NCBI GenBank assembly: GCA_910587205.1
Contig: CAJULZ010000051.1
Coordinates: forward strand, 1 to 18,541
Length of the DNA: 18,541 nt
Direction of reading: 5' to 3'
DNA from: an uncultured Oscillospiraceae bacterium
Lineage (GTDB): Bacteria; Bacillota; Clostridia; Oscillospirales; Oscillospiraceae
Under the pieces are notes generated by a model. That model was not told the origin of the DNA. It made no database searches and worked only from the letters and a program-made list of their open reading frames with translations. Positions 1 through 6,940 of this stretch are shown piece by piece; position 1 is the stretch's first letter; every line of letters begins with the position of its first letter. Both the position numbers and the translations under genes were made by a program.

Positions 1-8
1 CCCCTCCT
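1..8 (-). promoter_or_regulatory. Possible ribosome binding site for a gene beyond the left edge
   Basis: Read on the minus strand, the first bases of the window give AGGAGGGG, a near-perfect anti-Shine-Dalgarno match. It lies downstream of the hairpin at 73-100 and runs off the left edge. This would suit a minus-strand gene starting just outside the window. No coding sequence can be seen, so this is only a hint. Confidence 0.3.
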
Positions 9-72
9 GGGTTTCTTTCACACTATCTTCCTTCCCGTTCCCGAAAAAGAAGCGTATTTCTCAACAGTCTCA

Positions 73-100
73 CCGGGGCGGCGCATACGCGCCGCCCCGG
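73..100 (-). terminator. Hairpin behind the small membrane-protein gene
   Basis: Twelve perfectly paired G/C-rich bases (73-84 with 89-100) close a 4-base ATAC loop. The hairpin starts 14 bases after the TAG stop of the minus-strand gene at 114-419. The stem is very stable, but the following minus-strand sequence TGAGACTG has no real T-run. Termination efficiency is therefore uncertain, and it could equally be an mRNA 3'-end stabiliser. Confidence 0.5.
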
Positions 101-113
101 TTTCCATCGTTAG

Positions 114-419
114 CTACGGTTTTTTCGCGGTATCCTGCCCCTCCATCTGAGCCAGCACATCCACAAGCTTTTGCTCCGCGCCGCGCTTGGCCCGCTTATG
201 GAACACCACGCACAGCGCAAAACCTGCCACGGCCAGCACAACGCCAACCGCAATTCCCTTGGCGCCCCACCCCTCCATCACGGAGAGGATTGCTTCCAAG
301 ATTCCGATCAGGCCAAAGCCGGAACACAGATCGCCCAGAAAGTGCAGGGCTGTGGGGCCCTTCATCGTCTTTCCCGCAGGGTCCTTATATACGGTAAATT
401 TTGCTTTATACATTGCCAT
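114..419 (-). CDS. Small two-helix membrane protein of unknown function
   Basis: 101 residues, not recognised. Residues 1-20 are polar and basic (MAMYKAKFTVYK). Two hydrophobic stretches follow at about 27-45 (FLGDLCSGFGLIGILEAIL) and 55-73 (IAVGVVLAVAGFALCVVFH), separated by a short glycine-containing turn. A basic patch KRAKRGAEQK then leads into a soluble tail ending in KKP. The pattern is a small hairpin-type inner-membrane protein with both ends probably cytoplasmic. The ATG at 419 is supported by AGGAGG at 428-433 with an 8-base gap; a second in-frame ATG lies two codons on. The coding strand avoids stops and the Shine-Dalgarno is excellent, so I believe the gene is real. Function cannot be given. 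Confidence 0.7.
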   Translation of the reverse strand: MAMYKAKFTVYKDPAGKTMKGPTALHFLGDLCSGFGLIGILEAILSVMEGWGAKGIAVGVVLAVAGFALCVVFHKRAKRGAEQKLVDVLAQMEGQDTAKKP

Positions 420-465
420 GCCAGTCGCCTCCTCTGCTCCCCAATTATAGCCCGGATACGGGTTA

Positions 466-494
466 TTGTCAATACCTTGGCCAGAATATACGAT
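466..494 (+). promoter_or_regulatory. Candidate promoter for the small HTH gene
   Basis: TTGTCA (466-471), a 17-base spacer, then TACGAT (489-494) gives 5/6 and 4/6 matches to the sigma-A boxes about 30 bases ahead of the GTG at 526. It is a plausible but unproven promoter. Confidence 0.35.
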
Positions 495-525
495 ACAGGA
501 AGGTCAACGGAAGGGCGGTGCGTCT

Positions 526-738
526 GTGATCGTATATGACAGGCTTTGGTCTACCATGAAAAAGCGGGGGATGTCCCAGTACCGTCTGCTCCGGGAGTTC
601 AAATTCAGCAGCGGGCAGCTGGACCGGCTGCGGAAAAACGAAAACGTGAGCACTTACACATTAAACCAATTGTGCAAAATCCTTCACTGTTCCATTGAGG
701 ATATCGCGGAATATATCGACGAATCCCCCAATCCATGA
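526..738 (+). CDS. Small Cro/CI-type helix-turn-helix regulator
   Basis: Seventy residues starting at GTG 526 (VIVYDRLWSTMKKRGMSQYR). An upstream in-frame ATG at 466 would add 20 residues of unconserved sequence lying over the likely promoter, so I prefer GTG 526, with GGAAGGG around 509-515 as ribosome site. The protein is a single compact HTH domain. Helix 1 is YDRLWSTMKKRG, helices 2-3 are SQYRLLREFKFSSGQLDRLRKNEN (the recognition helix holds SSGQLDRLRKN), and the last helices run TYTLNQLCKILHCSIEDIAEYI. This is the classic layout of the short XRE-like proteins common in Clostridia. They bind DNA as dimers and often control adjacent genes or plasmid/phage functions. No partner gene is evident here, so the target is unknown. 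A strong terminator follows. Confidence 0.8.
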   Translation: MIVYDRLWSTMKKRGMSQYRLLREFKFSSGQLDRLRKNENVSTYTLNQLCKILHCSIEDIAEYIDESPNP

Positions 739-803
739 GAGAGCGCGGGCCGGAACCCCTTCGCGCCTGGGGGCGCAAACTCTGCGAGGCTTTTTCAGCA
801 AAC

Positions 804-837
804 AAAAACGGCGGCGCGTACGCGCCGCCGTTTTTTT
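804..837. terminator. Bidirectional intrinsic terminator
   Basis: A perfect palindromic stem (809-818 with 821-830) is flanked by A5 on the left and T7 on the right. It therefore works as a rho-independent terminator in both directions. It serves the plus-strand HTH gene ending at 738 and the convergent minus-strand gene. The TAA stop of the latter (836-838) sits inside the T-run. Confidence 0.9.
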
Positions 838-1279
838 ACGGCTGGGAGGACTCCCGCTGCTCCCTGGCCGCCTGAATCATCAGGCCCAGCAGAAGCTCCG
901 GCTCGTTCTTCCCCTCCGGCGGCTTCTCCCGCCGGAAGGTGAGCACATCAACCTTCCCTATGGTGGGCACCACCCGTATGCCCGCCCTGGGCCAGCCGTC
1001 AAGCGTCGTCAGGATGTCCACCTCGTTCAGAAACGGTTTGCTCCAAACCCCTTCCACGCCAAAATACGCCCGTATGCCCTCGATCAAGGTCACGTCCTCC
1101 GCAATCCTTGTGTTCTTCGCCTCCCGGACCAGCCTGTCGTCATACTTCTTTTCGGCCCAGTGGTCATGCCAAAAAATCGCCACACCGGTAATCAGCATCA
1201 AAAGGAACAGCGCGACAATCAAAATGTCCCCCGTTCCGATGATGAGGTCCTTGCCGATTATAATATCCCCCGCAAGCAC
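836..1279 (-). CDS. Hypothetical protein with one N-terminal membrane helix
   Basis: 147 residues, not recognised. A short N-terminus is followed by one strongly hydrophobic helix at about 17-36 (GDILIVALFLLMLITGVAIF). A soluble domain of about 110 residues follows, beginning HDHWAEKKYDDRLVREA. Its second half is beta-rich (NEVDILTTLDGWPRAGIRVV, then VDVLTFRREKPP). This looks like a membrane-tethered small domain. The start is a GTG at 1279 with AGGAGG at 1286-1291, spaced 6 bases. The coding frame is long, with a good ribosome site, and ends in a proper terminator, so the gene is probably real. It is monocistronic between a long intergenic region and a convergent gene. Confidence 0.7.
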   Translation of the reverse strand: MLAGDIIIGKDLIIGTGDILIVALFLLMLITGVAIFWHDHWAEKKYDDRLVREAKNTRIAEDVTLIEGIRAYFGVEGVWSKPFLNEVDILTTLDGWPRAGIRVVPTIGKVDVLTFRREKPPEGKNEPELLLGLMIQAAREQRESSQP

Positions 1280-1329
1280 TGATAACCTCCTTTTCTCCGC
1301 CTATATCCGTTTTCCACCACAGCCGCCCC

Positions 1330-1364
1330 GGGGGCTTGCGCCCCCAGGACAGGGCTTGCGCCCC
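1330..1364. repeat. Two tandem GGGC-TTGC-GCCC hairpins
   Basis: Two near-identical stem-loops lie head to tail: 1330-1345 (6-bp stem) and 1352-1363 (4-bp stem). Both have the same TTGC loop and GGGC/GCCC stem ends and are separated by about 6 bases. They are in the 470-base gap upstream of the minus-strand gene and outside any gene I accept. They may be a small genomic repeat or a folded leader of the minus-strand transcript. Confidence 0.6.
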
Positions 1365-1486
1365 AAAGGCCGGGGGAAAACAAAAACGCCGTGCAGGATT
1401 TGGTTCCCACACAGCGCAAAAAGAGTATAAAACCCTATGCACACGACCACAGGGCCAAAAACATCACGGCAAATTTGCCTCCCCCC

Positions 1487-1515
1487 TTGCGAAAGAAAGC
1501 AAAATGTCGTATAAT
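1487..1515 (+). promoter_or_regulatory. Strong promoter of the candidate small RNA
   Basis: TTGCGA (1487-1492), exactly 17 bases, then the perfect -10 TATAAT (1510-1515). Transcription would start at about 1521-1523, precisely where the terminal stem of the folded RNA begins. No ribosome site or credible reading frame follows before the U-tract, so the promoter points at a non-coding product. Confidence 0.8.
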
Positions 1516-1520
1516 GTCCC

Positions 1521-1614
1521 TGCGGTGCGGCCGGATGGCCGTTGTGTAGGTGGGCTGTCACCTGCGCAGGCCCGTGGGTGCTGTCACACCCACGGGCTGC
1601 CGCATTTTTGTTTT
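1521..1614 (+). ncRNA. Candidate free-standing structured small RNA, about 90 nt
   Basis: The segment between a strong promoter and a U-tract folds into a closed multi-branch structure. A terminal stem joins 1521-1525 (TGCGG) to 1600-1604 (CCGCA), extendable by two G-U pairs. Inside are three hairpins. The first is 1528-1532/1537-1541 with a GGAT tetraloop. The second is 1544-1552/1559-1567, 9 bp including two wobbles. The third is 1570-1580/1587-1597, 11 bp with loop CTGTCA. The loop regions of hairpins 2 and 3 share GCTGTCA. The last stem is followed by ATTTTTGTTTT, an intrinsic terminator tail. The downstream kinase has its own promoter at 1688-1716, which argues against this being simply its leader. 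I do not recognise a known family: it lacks tRNA T-arm consensus and SRP, 6S or tmRNA hallmarks. Function unknown. Confidence 0.6.
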
Positions 1615-1687
1615 CCATGTCGATTATACCAGAATCGCCAGAATAATGCAAGGGTAAAAACAACGGCGCATTCTTCCTCCCCAAACA

Positions 1688-1716
1688 TTGACACCACGGC
1701 TTAAAATTGATAAAAT
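1688..1716 (+). promoter_or_regulatory. Promoter of the hybrid histidine kinase gene
   Basis: A perfect TTGACA (1688-1693), 17-base spacer and TAAAAT (1711-1716) place the start near 1723. This gives a short 28-base leader with GGGAGGA ahead of the ATG at 1751. Confidence 0.85.
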
Positions 1717-1750
1717 GGTTTAAATTACGCGTCCACGGGAGGAAGCGTCC

Positions 1751-4700
1751 ATGTATCACTGCCAACTTCAATTTTACCTGGTGGGGGAGGGCCTCGGACT
1801 GTTCGGGCTGATCCGCGCCACGCCCCCGCTGGAGCATTTTTCCCACACCTTTACCGAAAGCGCCCGGCCCGACCCCGCCCTGGCCGGGGCGGCGGACGTC
1901 ATCTTCGCCGACCTGCGGGGCGCGGACGCGCCCGGCACGCTGGGCGCGCTGCTGGCCGCCAAGCGGGACGGCGCGGAGCTGGTGGCCGTGGCGGACGGCG
2001 AGCAGTTCCCCCACCTCCGGGGCGTCCTGCCCGGCGTCTCCGACGTGTGGCCCGCCGGGATGGGGGAGGAGGAGGCCCGCTTCCGCTTCCTGCGCTGGCA
2101 GGAGCGGTGCAAGCAGGCCCGGGACCTCTGGGAAGCGCGGCACTTCCTGGACGCCACCATCGACAGCGTGCCCAACCTCATCTGGTATAAGACCAGGGAC
2201 GGCATCCACGAGAAGGTGAACGACAGCTTCTGCCGGACGGTGAAAAAGACCAAGGACCAGGTCCAGGGCCGGGGGCACGCCTACATCTGGGACGTGGAGC
2301 AGGACGACCCGGCCTGTATCCAGTCCGAGCAGGAGGTCATGTCCAAACAGGAGACCTTCGTGTCCAGCGAGATCATCGAAACCGGGGAGGGCAAGCGGGA
2401 GCTGACGTGCTACAAATCCCCGCTGTACGACCTGGACGGCTCTGTCATGGGCACCGTGGGGGTGGGCATCGACGTCACCCGGGAGCGGGCCTATGAACGG
2501 GAGCTGGTACATAAAAATCAGATGCTGGAGAGCATTTTCACCTCCATGGACTGCGGCGTGATCTGCCACAGCCTGGACGGCTCCCGGGTGATCAGCGTGA
2601 ACAAGGCCGCGCTGAATATACTGGGCTACGCCTCCGCGGAGGAGATGGTGGCGGGCGGGTTCCTCATGGTGGCCTCCTCTGTGGTGAAGGAGGACCAGGA
2701 GACCCTGCGCCACCTGATCACCAGCCTGAAGGAGGAGGGGGACAGCGCCAGCGCCGAGTACCGCGTGCGCCACGCCGACGGCAAGCTCCTGCACGTGATG
2801 GGCAACTTCAAGCTGGTGCGGGAGAACGGCGAGCTGCTGTGCCAGCGGCTGCTGCTGGACTGCACCGACCAAAAGCTGCGGGAGCAGCAGGAGCGGGCGG
2901 AGAGCGAACGCCGCCAGGAGGAGCTGGTGCAGGCCCTCAGCGTGGACTACAACCTGGTGTGCTTCCTGGACCTGGATACCGGGGAGGGCGTGCCCCTCCG
3001 GGCCCACGCCTGCCCCCACGGCACCCTGAACGAGATTTTCACCAGCGGCGCGCCCCTCACGGAGAGCCTACCGCGGTATATTGACCGGTGCGTGTTCCCG
3101 GAGGACCGGGAGCTGATCCGCACGGCGGTATCCCCCGCGCACCTGGCCGCGGAGCTGGCCGGCACGGGCATCGCCTACACCAACTACCGCGCGCTGTGCG
3201 GCAACCAGGTGCGCTACTTCCAGATGAAGGCGGTGCGCACCGGCCGCTGGGAGGGGCATCGGGGCGTGGTGCTGGGCTTCCGGAATGTGGACGACGAGAC
3301 CCGCAGCGAGCTGGAAAAGAAGACCGTGCTGGAGGACGCCCTGTCCCAGGCCAACCGGGCCAGCAAGGCGAAAAGCACCTTCCTGTCCAACATGTCCCAC
3401 GATATCCGTACCCCCATGAACGCCATCGTGGGCTTCACTACCCTGGCCCTCACCCACCTGGACCGGAAGGAGCAGGTGGAGGAATATTTGAAAAAAATCC
3501 TCACCTCGGGCAACCACCTGGTGAGCCTCATCAACGACGTGCTGGATATGAGCCGCATCGAAAGCGGCAAGATGCGGCTGGACGAGGCGCTGTGCAGCCT
3601 GCCTGACATCCTCCACGGCCTGCGCAGCATCGTGCAGGCCGATATGCGAGCCAAGCAGCTGGATTTGTACATCGACACGGTGGACGTCATCGACGAGGAC
3701 ATCTACTGCGACAAGCTACGGCTGAACCAGGTGCTGCTCAACCTGCTGAGCAACGCCATCAAGTACACCGGCCCCGGCGGCATCGTCAGCGTGCGCATCA
3801 CCGAGCACCCCGGCGCCCCGGTGGGGTACGGCAACTACGAGTTCTGCATCAAGGACACGGGCATCGGCATGAGCGAGGAATTCGTGTCCCACATCTTCGA
3901 GCCCTTTGAGCGGGAACGGAACTCCACCATCAGCGGCATCCAGGGCACCGGCCTGGGCATGGCAATCACGAAAAACATCGTGGATATGATGAACGGTTCC
4001 ATCCAGGTCCGAAGCGAGCAGGGCGTGGGCACCGAGTTCACCCTCTCGCTCACCTTCCGCCTGCGCTCCGGCCCCAGGGCGCCGGTGTCCATCCCCCAGC
4101 TGAAGAACTGCCGGGCGCTGGTGGTGGACGACGATTTCAACACCTGCGACAGCGTGTCCTACATGCTCCAGCAGATCGGCCTGCGGGCGGAATGGACCCT
4201 GTCCGGCCGGGAGGCCGTGCTGCGCACCCGGCAGGCGGTGATGCGCAACGACCACTACCACGTCTACGTCGTCGACTGGCTCATGCCAGACATGAACGGC
4301 GTGGAGGTCGCCCGGCGCATCCGCAAGGAGGTGGGCGAGGAGGTCCCCATCATCGTGCTCACCGCCTACGACTGGTCGGACATCGAGGAGGAGGCCCGGG
4401 AGGCGGGCGTCACCGCCTTTTGCAGCAAGCCTCTGTTCCTGTCCGAGCTGCGCAGTTGTCTGAACGACGTGGTCACTGCCCAGGAGGGCCCGGAGGCCAG
4501 CGGCGAGGCGGCCCCCCGGGACGCGGGGGCCGGGGACGGCCCGGCCCAGCCCAAGACGCGCTCGGGCCGTATCCTGCTGGCGGAGGATAACGAGCTCAAC
4601 CAGGAGATTGCCGCCGCCATCCTGGATGAGGCGGGCTTTACCACCGAGGTGGCTGAAAACGGGCAAATCGCCGTGGATATGCTCCGCCAGGCCGGGCCCG

Positions 4701-4939
4701 GGTACTACAACCTGGTGCTCATGGACGTGCAGATGCCGGTGATGGACGGTTACGCCGCCACCCGCGCCATCCGCGCCCTGCCCGACCGGAAGCTGGCCTC
4801 CATCCCTATCCTGGCCATGACGGCCAACGCCTTCGAGGAGGACCGGCGGGCTGCGCTGAAATCCGGCATGAACGGCCACATCGCCAAACCCATCCAGATC
4901 GACAAGCTGTTTGAGGTATTGGACTCTATCCTGGGCTGA
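1751..4939 (+). CDS. Soluble hybrid sensor histidine kinase with PAS domains and two receivers
   Basis: 1062 residues with no membrane helix, so a cytoplasmic sensor. Residues 1-110 look like a degenerate receiver (DVIFADLRG then AVADGEQ, lacking a normal switch Thr/Ser). PAS domains follow at about 132-250 and 258-375, a short coiled coil (about 372-395), and a weaker third PAS-like segment at about 390-520. The kinase core has an H-box with H550 (SHDIRTPMN), N668 in the N-box (LLSNAIKYT), D702 in DTGIGM, the FEPFERE F-box and GTGLGM at 732-737. Receiver 1 has acceptor D842 (VVDWLMPDMNG) and receiver 2 D992 (LMDVQMPVMDG), both with their conserved Lys (SKPLF and AKPI). By family knowledge, His550 autophosphorylates and passes phosphate to the receivers. 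No Hpt or output domain is present, so a separate Hpt partner is expected. ATG 1751 has GGGAGGA 7 bases upstream. Confidence 0.95.
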   Translation: MYHCQLQFYLVGEGLGLFGLIRATPPLEHFSHTFTESARPDPALAGAADVIFADLRGADAPGTLGALLAAKRDGAELVAVADGEQFPHLRGVLPGVSDVWPAGMGEEEARFRFLRWQERCKQARDLWEARHFLDATIDSVPNLIWYKTRDGIHEKVNDSFCRTVKKTKDQVQGRGHAYIWDVEQDDPACIQSEQEVMSKQETFVSSEIIETGEGKRELTCYKSPLYDLDGSVMGTVGVGIDVTRERAYERELVHKNQMLESIFTSMDCGVICHSLDGSRVISVNKAALNILGYASAEEMVAGGFLMVASSVVKEDQETLRHLITSLKEEGDSASAEYRVRHADGKLLHVMGNFKLVRENGELLCQRLLLDCTDQKLREQQERAESERRQEELVQALSVDYNLVCFLDLDTGEGVPLRAHACPHGTLNEIFTSGAPLTESLPRYIDRCVFPEDRELIRTAVSPAHLAAELAGTGIAYTNYRALCGNQVRYFQMKAVRTGRWEGHRGVVLGFRNVDDETRSELEKKTVLEDALSQANRASKAKSTFLSNMSHDIRTPMNAIVGFTTLALTHLDRKEQVEEYLKKILTSGNHLVSLINDVLDMSRIESGKMRLDEALCSLPDILHGLRSIVQADMRAKQLDLYIDTVDVIDEDIYCDKLRLNQVLLNLLSNAIKYTGPGGIVSVRITEHPGAPVGYGNYEFCIKDTGIGMSEEFVSHIFEPFERERNSTISGIQGTGLGMAITKNIVDMMNGSIQVRSEQGVGTEFTLSLTFRLRSGPRAPVSIPQLKNCRALVVDDDFNTCDSVSYMLQQIGLRAEWTLSGREAVLRTRQAVMRNDHYHVYVVDWLMPDMNGVEVARRIRKEVGEEVPIIVLTAYDWSDIEEEAREAGVTAFCSKPLFLSELRSCLNDVVTAQEGPEASGEAAPRDAGAGDGPAQPKTRSGRILLAEDNELNQEIAAAILDEAGFTTEVAENGQIAVDMLRQAGPGYYNLVLMDVQMPVMDGYAATRAIRALPDRKLASIPILAMTANAFEEDRRAALKSGMNGHIAKPIQIDKLFEVLDSILG

Positions 4940-4970
4940 CAGCAGGACGCCCAGGTCATCACAATCATAA

Positions 4971-5010
4971 CGGCCCCCGGCGCTTTAAGCGCCGGGGGCC
5001 GTCCATTTTT
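4971..5010. terminator. Terminator between the kinase and rlmD
   Basis: A 13-15 bp almost pure G/C stem (4971-4985 with 4987-5001) ends in GTCCATTTTT on the plus strand. It terminates the kinase gene. On the minus strand the same stem lies just after the rlmD stop, but the following TTATGATTG is a poor U-tract, so termination there is weaker. Confidence 0.85.
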
Positions 5011-5012
5011 CT

Positions 5013-6353
5013 TCATCGCCGGATCAGAAGGCACACGGTTTCCACATGCTGCGTTCTGGGGAACAAATCCACCGCCTCCGCCCGCGCGGGGGCATACCCC
5101 AGCGGGGCAAACCGCCCCACATCCCGGGCCAGGGTGGCCGGGTCACAGGAGACATATACCACCCGCTCCGGCGCCATGCGGGCCACGGCGTCCACCACAT
5201 GGGGCGTCAACCCCTTCCGGGGCGGGTCCACCACCACCACGTCCGGGCGCACGCCCTCCTGTTCCAATCGCCCGGCCAGATCGGAAGCGTCCCCGCACTC
5301 AAACCGGACTTTGTCCGCCAGCCCGTTGCGCAGGGTGTTCTCCCTGGCGTCCTCCACCGCCTGGGGCACTACCTCCACCCCAAGCACCTGTCCCGCTCGC
5401 TCCGCCAGGGTCAGGCTGATGGCTCCGATGCCGCAGTACAGCTCCATCACCGTCTCCGTCCCGGTGAGGGCGGCGAAGTCCAGCGCGCGCAGGTAGAGCG
5501 TCTCCGCCTGGGCCCGGTTCACCTGGAAAAACGACGGCACCGACAGCCGGAACCGGCGGCCGCACAGCTCCTCCTCCAGCCAGTCCCGGCCCCAGAGGGT
5601 GCGGAACCGGTCCCCCAGGATCACGTTGGTCTTTCTGGCATTGACGGACAGCACCACCCCCACCAGGGCCGGGGCGGCGGCCCGCAGGGCCTCCACCAGC
5701 TTCTCCCCGTGGGGGATGCCCTGCCCGTTGGACACCACGCAGCACAGCACCTCCCCCTGGAAATTGGTGCGCAAAAACAGGTGCCGCACCAGCCCCCGGC
5801 CCGTCCGCTCCTCGTAAGCGGGGACGCGGAACCGCTCCATCCACCCCTTCACGGCGGCGCGGCAGGCGGTGTCCAGCTCCGGCTGGAGCAGGCAGTCGTC
5901 AATGTCCACCACCCGGTGGGTCCGCCCCTGGTAATAGCCGATGGCCCCGTCCGCCACAGGGAACTGAACCTTGTTCCGGTAGCGCAGGGTGTTCTCCGCG
6001 CCGTGGATCACCGGCACGGCGATATCCGCGCCCCCCAGCCGGCGCAGGGCCTCCTCCACCCGGCTGCGCTTGGCTTCCAGCTCCTCGGCGTAGTCCATGT
6101 GCCGGAATTGACACCCGCCGCACCGGCCGTAATAGGGGCAGTCCGGCTCCACCCGGCGGGGGGAGGGTTTCAGCAGCTTTGCCACGCGCCCCCAGGCGGC
6201 GCTGTGGCCCACGTGCTCGATGAGCACCTCCGCCCGCTCGCCCCGCAGCGCGCCCTTGACGAACACCGCCATGCCCTCGATCCGGGCCACCCCTTCTCCT
6301 CCGCTGGCATAGCCCACGATCTCCGCAGGATAGACGCTCCCCTCGTTCAGCAT
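5013..6353 (-). CDS. rlmD: 23S rRNA (uracil-C5)-methyltransferase, RlmD/RlmCD type
   Basis: 446 residues, full length for the TrmA/RumA family. These enzymes use SAM to convert a specific 23S rRNA uridine to m5U. An N-terminal TRAM RNA-binding domain covers about 1-60. The [4Fe-4S] cluster cysteines are C72, C78 and C81 (CPYYGRCGGC) plus C154 (DIDDC). The SAM-binding motif is ELYCGIGAISL, followed by VVDPPRKGL, the catalytic nucleophile C403 in VSCDP and the C-terminal PRTQHVETV signature. All key residues are present. In Gram-positives one enzyme (RlmCD) can methylate both U747 and U1939, and sequence alone cannot settle which applies. It is the last gene of a minus-strand operon: its ATG at 6353 overlaps the end of queH by 7 bases, so translation is probably coupled. 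The ribosome site (GGAAAGGG) is modest. Confidence 0.93.
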   Translation of the reverse strand: MLNEGSVYPAEIVGYASGGEGVARIEGMAVFVKGALRGERAEVLIEHVGHSAAWGRVAKLLKPSPRRVEPDCPYYGRCGGCQFRHMDYAEELEAKRSRVEEALRRLGGADIAVPVIHGAENTLRYRNKVQFPVADGAIGYYQGRTHRVVDIDDCLLQPELDTACRAAVKGWMERFRVPAYEERTGRGLVRHLFLRTNFQGEVLCCVVSNGQGIPHGEKLVEALRAAAPALVGVVLSVNARKTNVILGDRFRTLWGRDWLEEELCGRRFRLSVPSFFQVNRAQAETLYLRALDFAALTGTETVMELYCGIGAISLTLAERAGQVLGVEVVPQAVEDARENTLRNGLADKVRFECGDASDLAGRLEQEGVRPDVVVVDPPRKGLTPHVVDAVARMAPERVVYVSCDPATLARDVGRFAPLGYAPARAEAVDLFPRTQHVETVCLLIRR

Positions 6354-6940
6354 TGGCCCTTTCCCTCCGCTTTGCGCCGCTTATGGAGTTCTTTTTTCCG
6401 CCGGTTGGAAAACCGCTCCTCCTCGCTGTACACGCAGCCGCAGTATTTTTGCAGGTACAGGCCCAGGACGCGGGCCTCCTCCTGCCCTTCCCGGAACCGC
6501 GGCCGGAAGTCATAGGGAACGAATTCCACCCCATACCGAGCCCCTGCCTGTTCCCCGGCGGCGCAGATCATCCCCCGGTCCTGATAGGGGGAGACGAGCA
6601 GCGTGGTGGAAAACCGCCCAAACCCGTGCTGGGCGGCGTATTGGGCGGTGCGCTCCAGGCGGCAGGCGTAGCAGTACCCACAGCGGCGGTCCACGTCATG
6701 GGACACCGCCGCGGTAAACGACCGCAGACCGTAGAAGTCCTCCTCCCGAAGGTCCAGGCCGATATCCCGGGCATACTGCCGCAGGGTGTCCCGCCGGGCC
6801 TTATATTCCAGGTAGGGGTGGATGTTGGGGTTATACCAGAACCCGGAGGGCTCAACCCCCTCCTCCCGCAGCGTTTTGACGCAGGCCACGGAACAGGGGG
6901 CGCAGCAGATGTGGAGCAGCAGGTCCGCGCCCCCGCTCAC
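6347..6940 (-). CDS. queH: QueH epoxyqueuosine reductase (former DUF208)
   Basis: 197 residues. QueH reduces epoxyqueuosine to queuosine at position 34 of GUN-anticodon tRNAs, the last step of queuosine synthesis, and replaces the unrelated QueG in many anaerobes. The N-terminus has LLLHICCAPC (C12, C13, C16), and a second cysteine cluster CGYCYACR gives C87, C90 and C93. A late CGC pair is at 167-169. These match the iron-sulfur/active-site cysteines of the family. The start is GTG 6940, which overlaps the stop of the upstream protease gene as GTGA. The same frame stays open upstream to 7198, but that extension is arginine/glycine-rich shadow sequence antisense to nothing and lying within the protease gene. 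Other queuosine genes are not in the window. Confidence 0.92.
   Translation of the reverse strand: MSGGADLLLHICCAPCSVACVKTLREEGVEPSGFWYNPNIHPYLEYKARRDTLRQYARDIGLDLREEDFYGLRSFTAAVSHDVDRRCGYCYACRLERTAQYAAQHGFGRFSTTLLVSPYQDRGMICAAGEQAGARYGVEFVPYDFRPRFREGQEEARVLGLYLQKYCGCVYSEEERFSNRRKKELHKRRKAEGKGQC

Noticed and set aside
1..113. Plus-strand frame open from the left edge through the first hairpin
   Set aside because: It runs through a perfect GC hairpin into antisense of the small membrane-protein gene and has no recognisable product.
1521..1604. tRNA gene reading of the cloverleaf-like fold
   Set aside because: The stem count resembles a cloverleaf, but there is no GGTTCGANTCC-like T-arm, no D-loop GG signature and no plausible anticodon arm. 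A U-tract follows directly.
1301..3019. 572-residue minus-strand reading frame opposite the kinase gene
   Set aside because: It is low-complexity, with His/Val/Leu/Gln-rich composition and no domain, lies antisense to a complete hybrid kinase, and exists only because GC-rich DNA has few stops.
3716..4879. 387-residue minus-strand frame opposite the kinase core and receivers
   Set aside because: Same shadow effect. The plus strand carries intact HATPase and receiver motifs, and the minus product has no recognisable features.
5046..6515. 489-residue plus-strand frame across rlmD and queH
   Set aside because: Its composition is a mirror of the methyltransferase codons. All catalytic motifs are on the minus strand.
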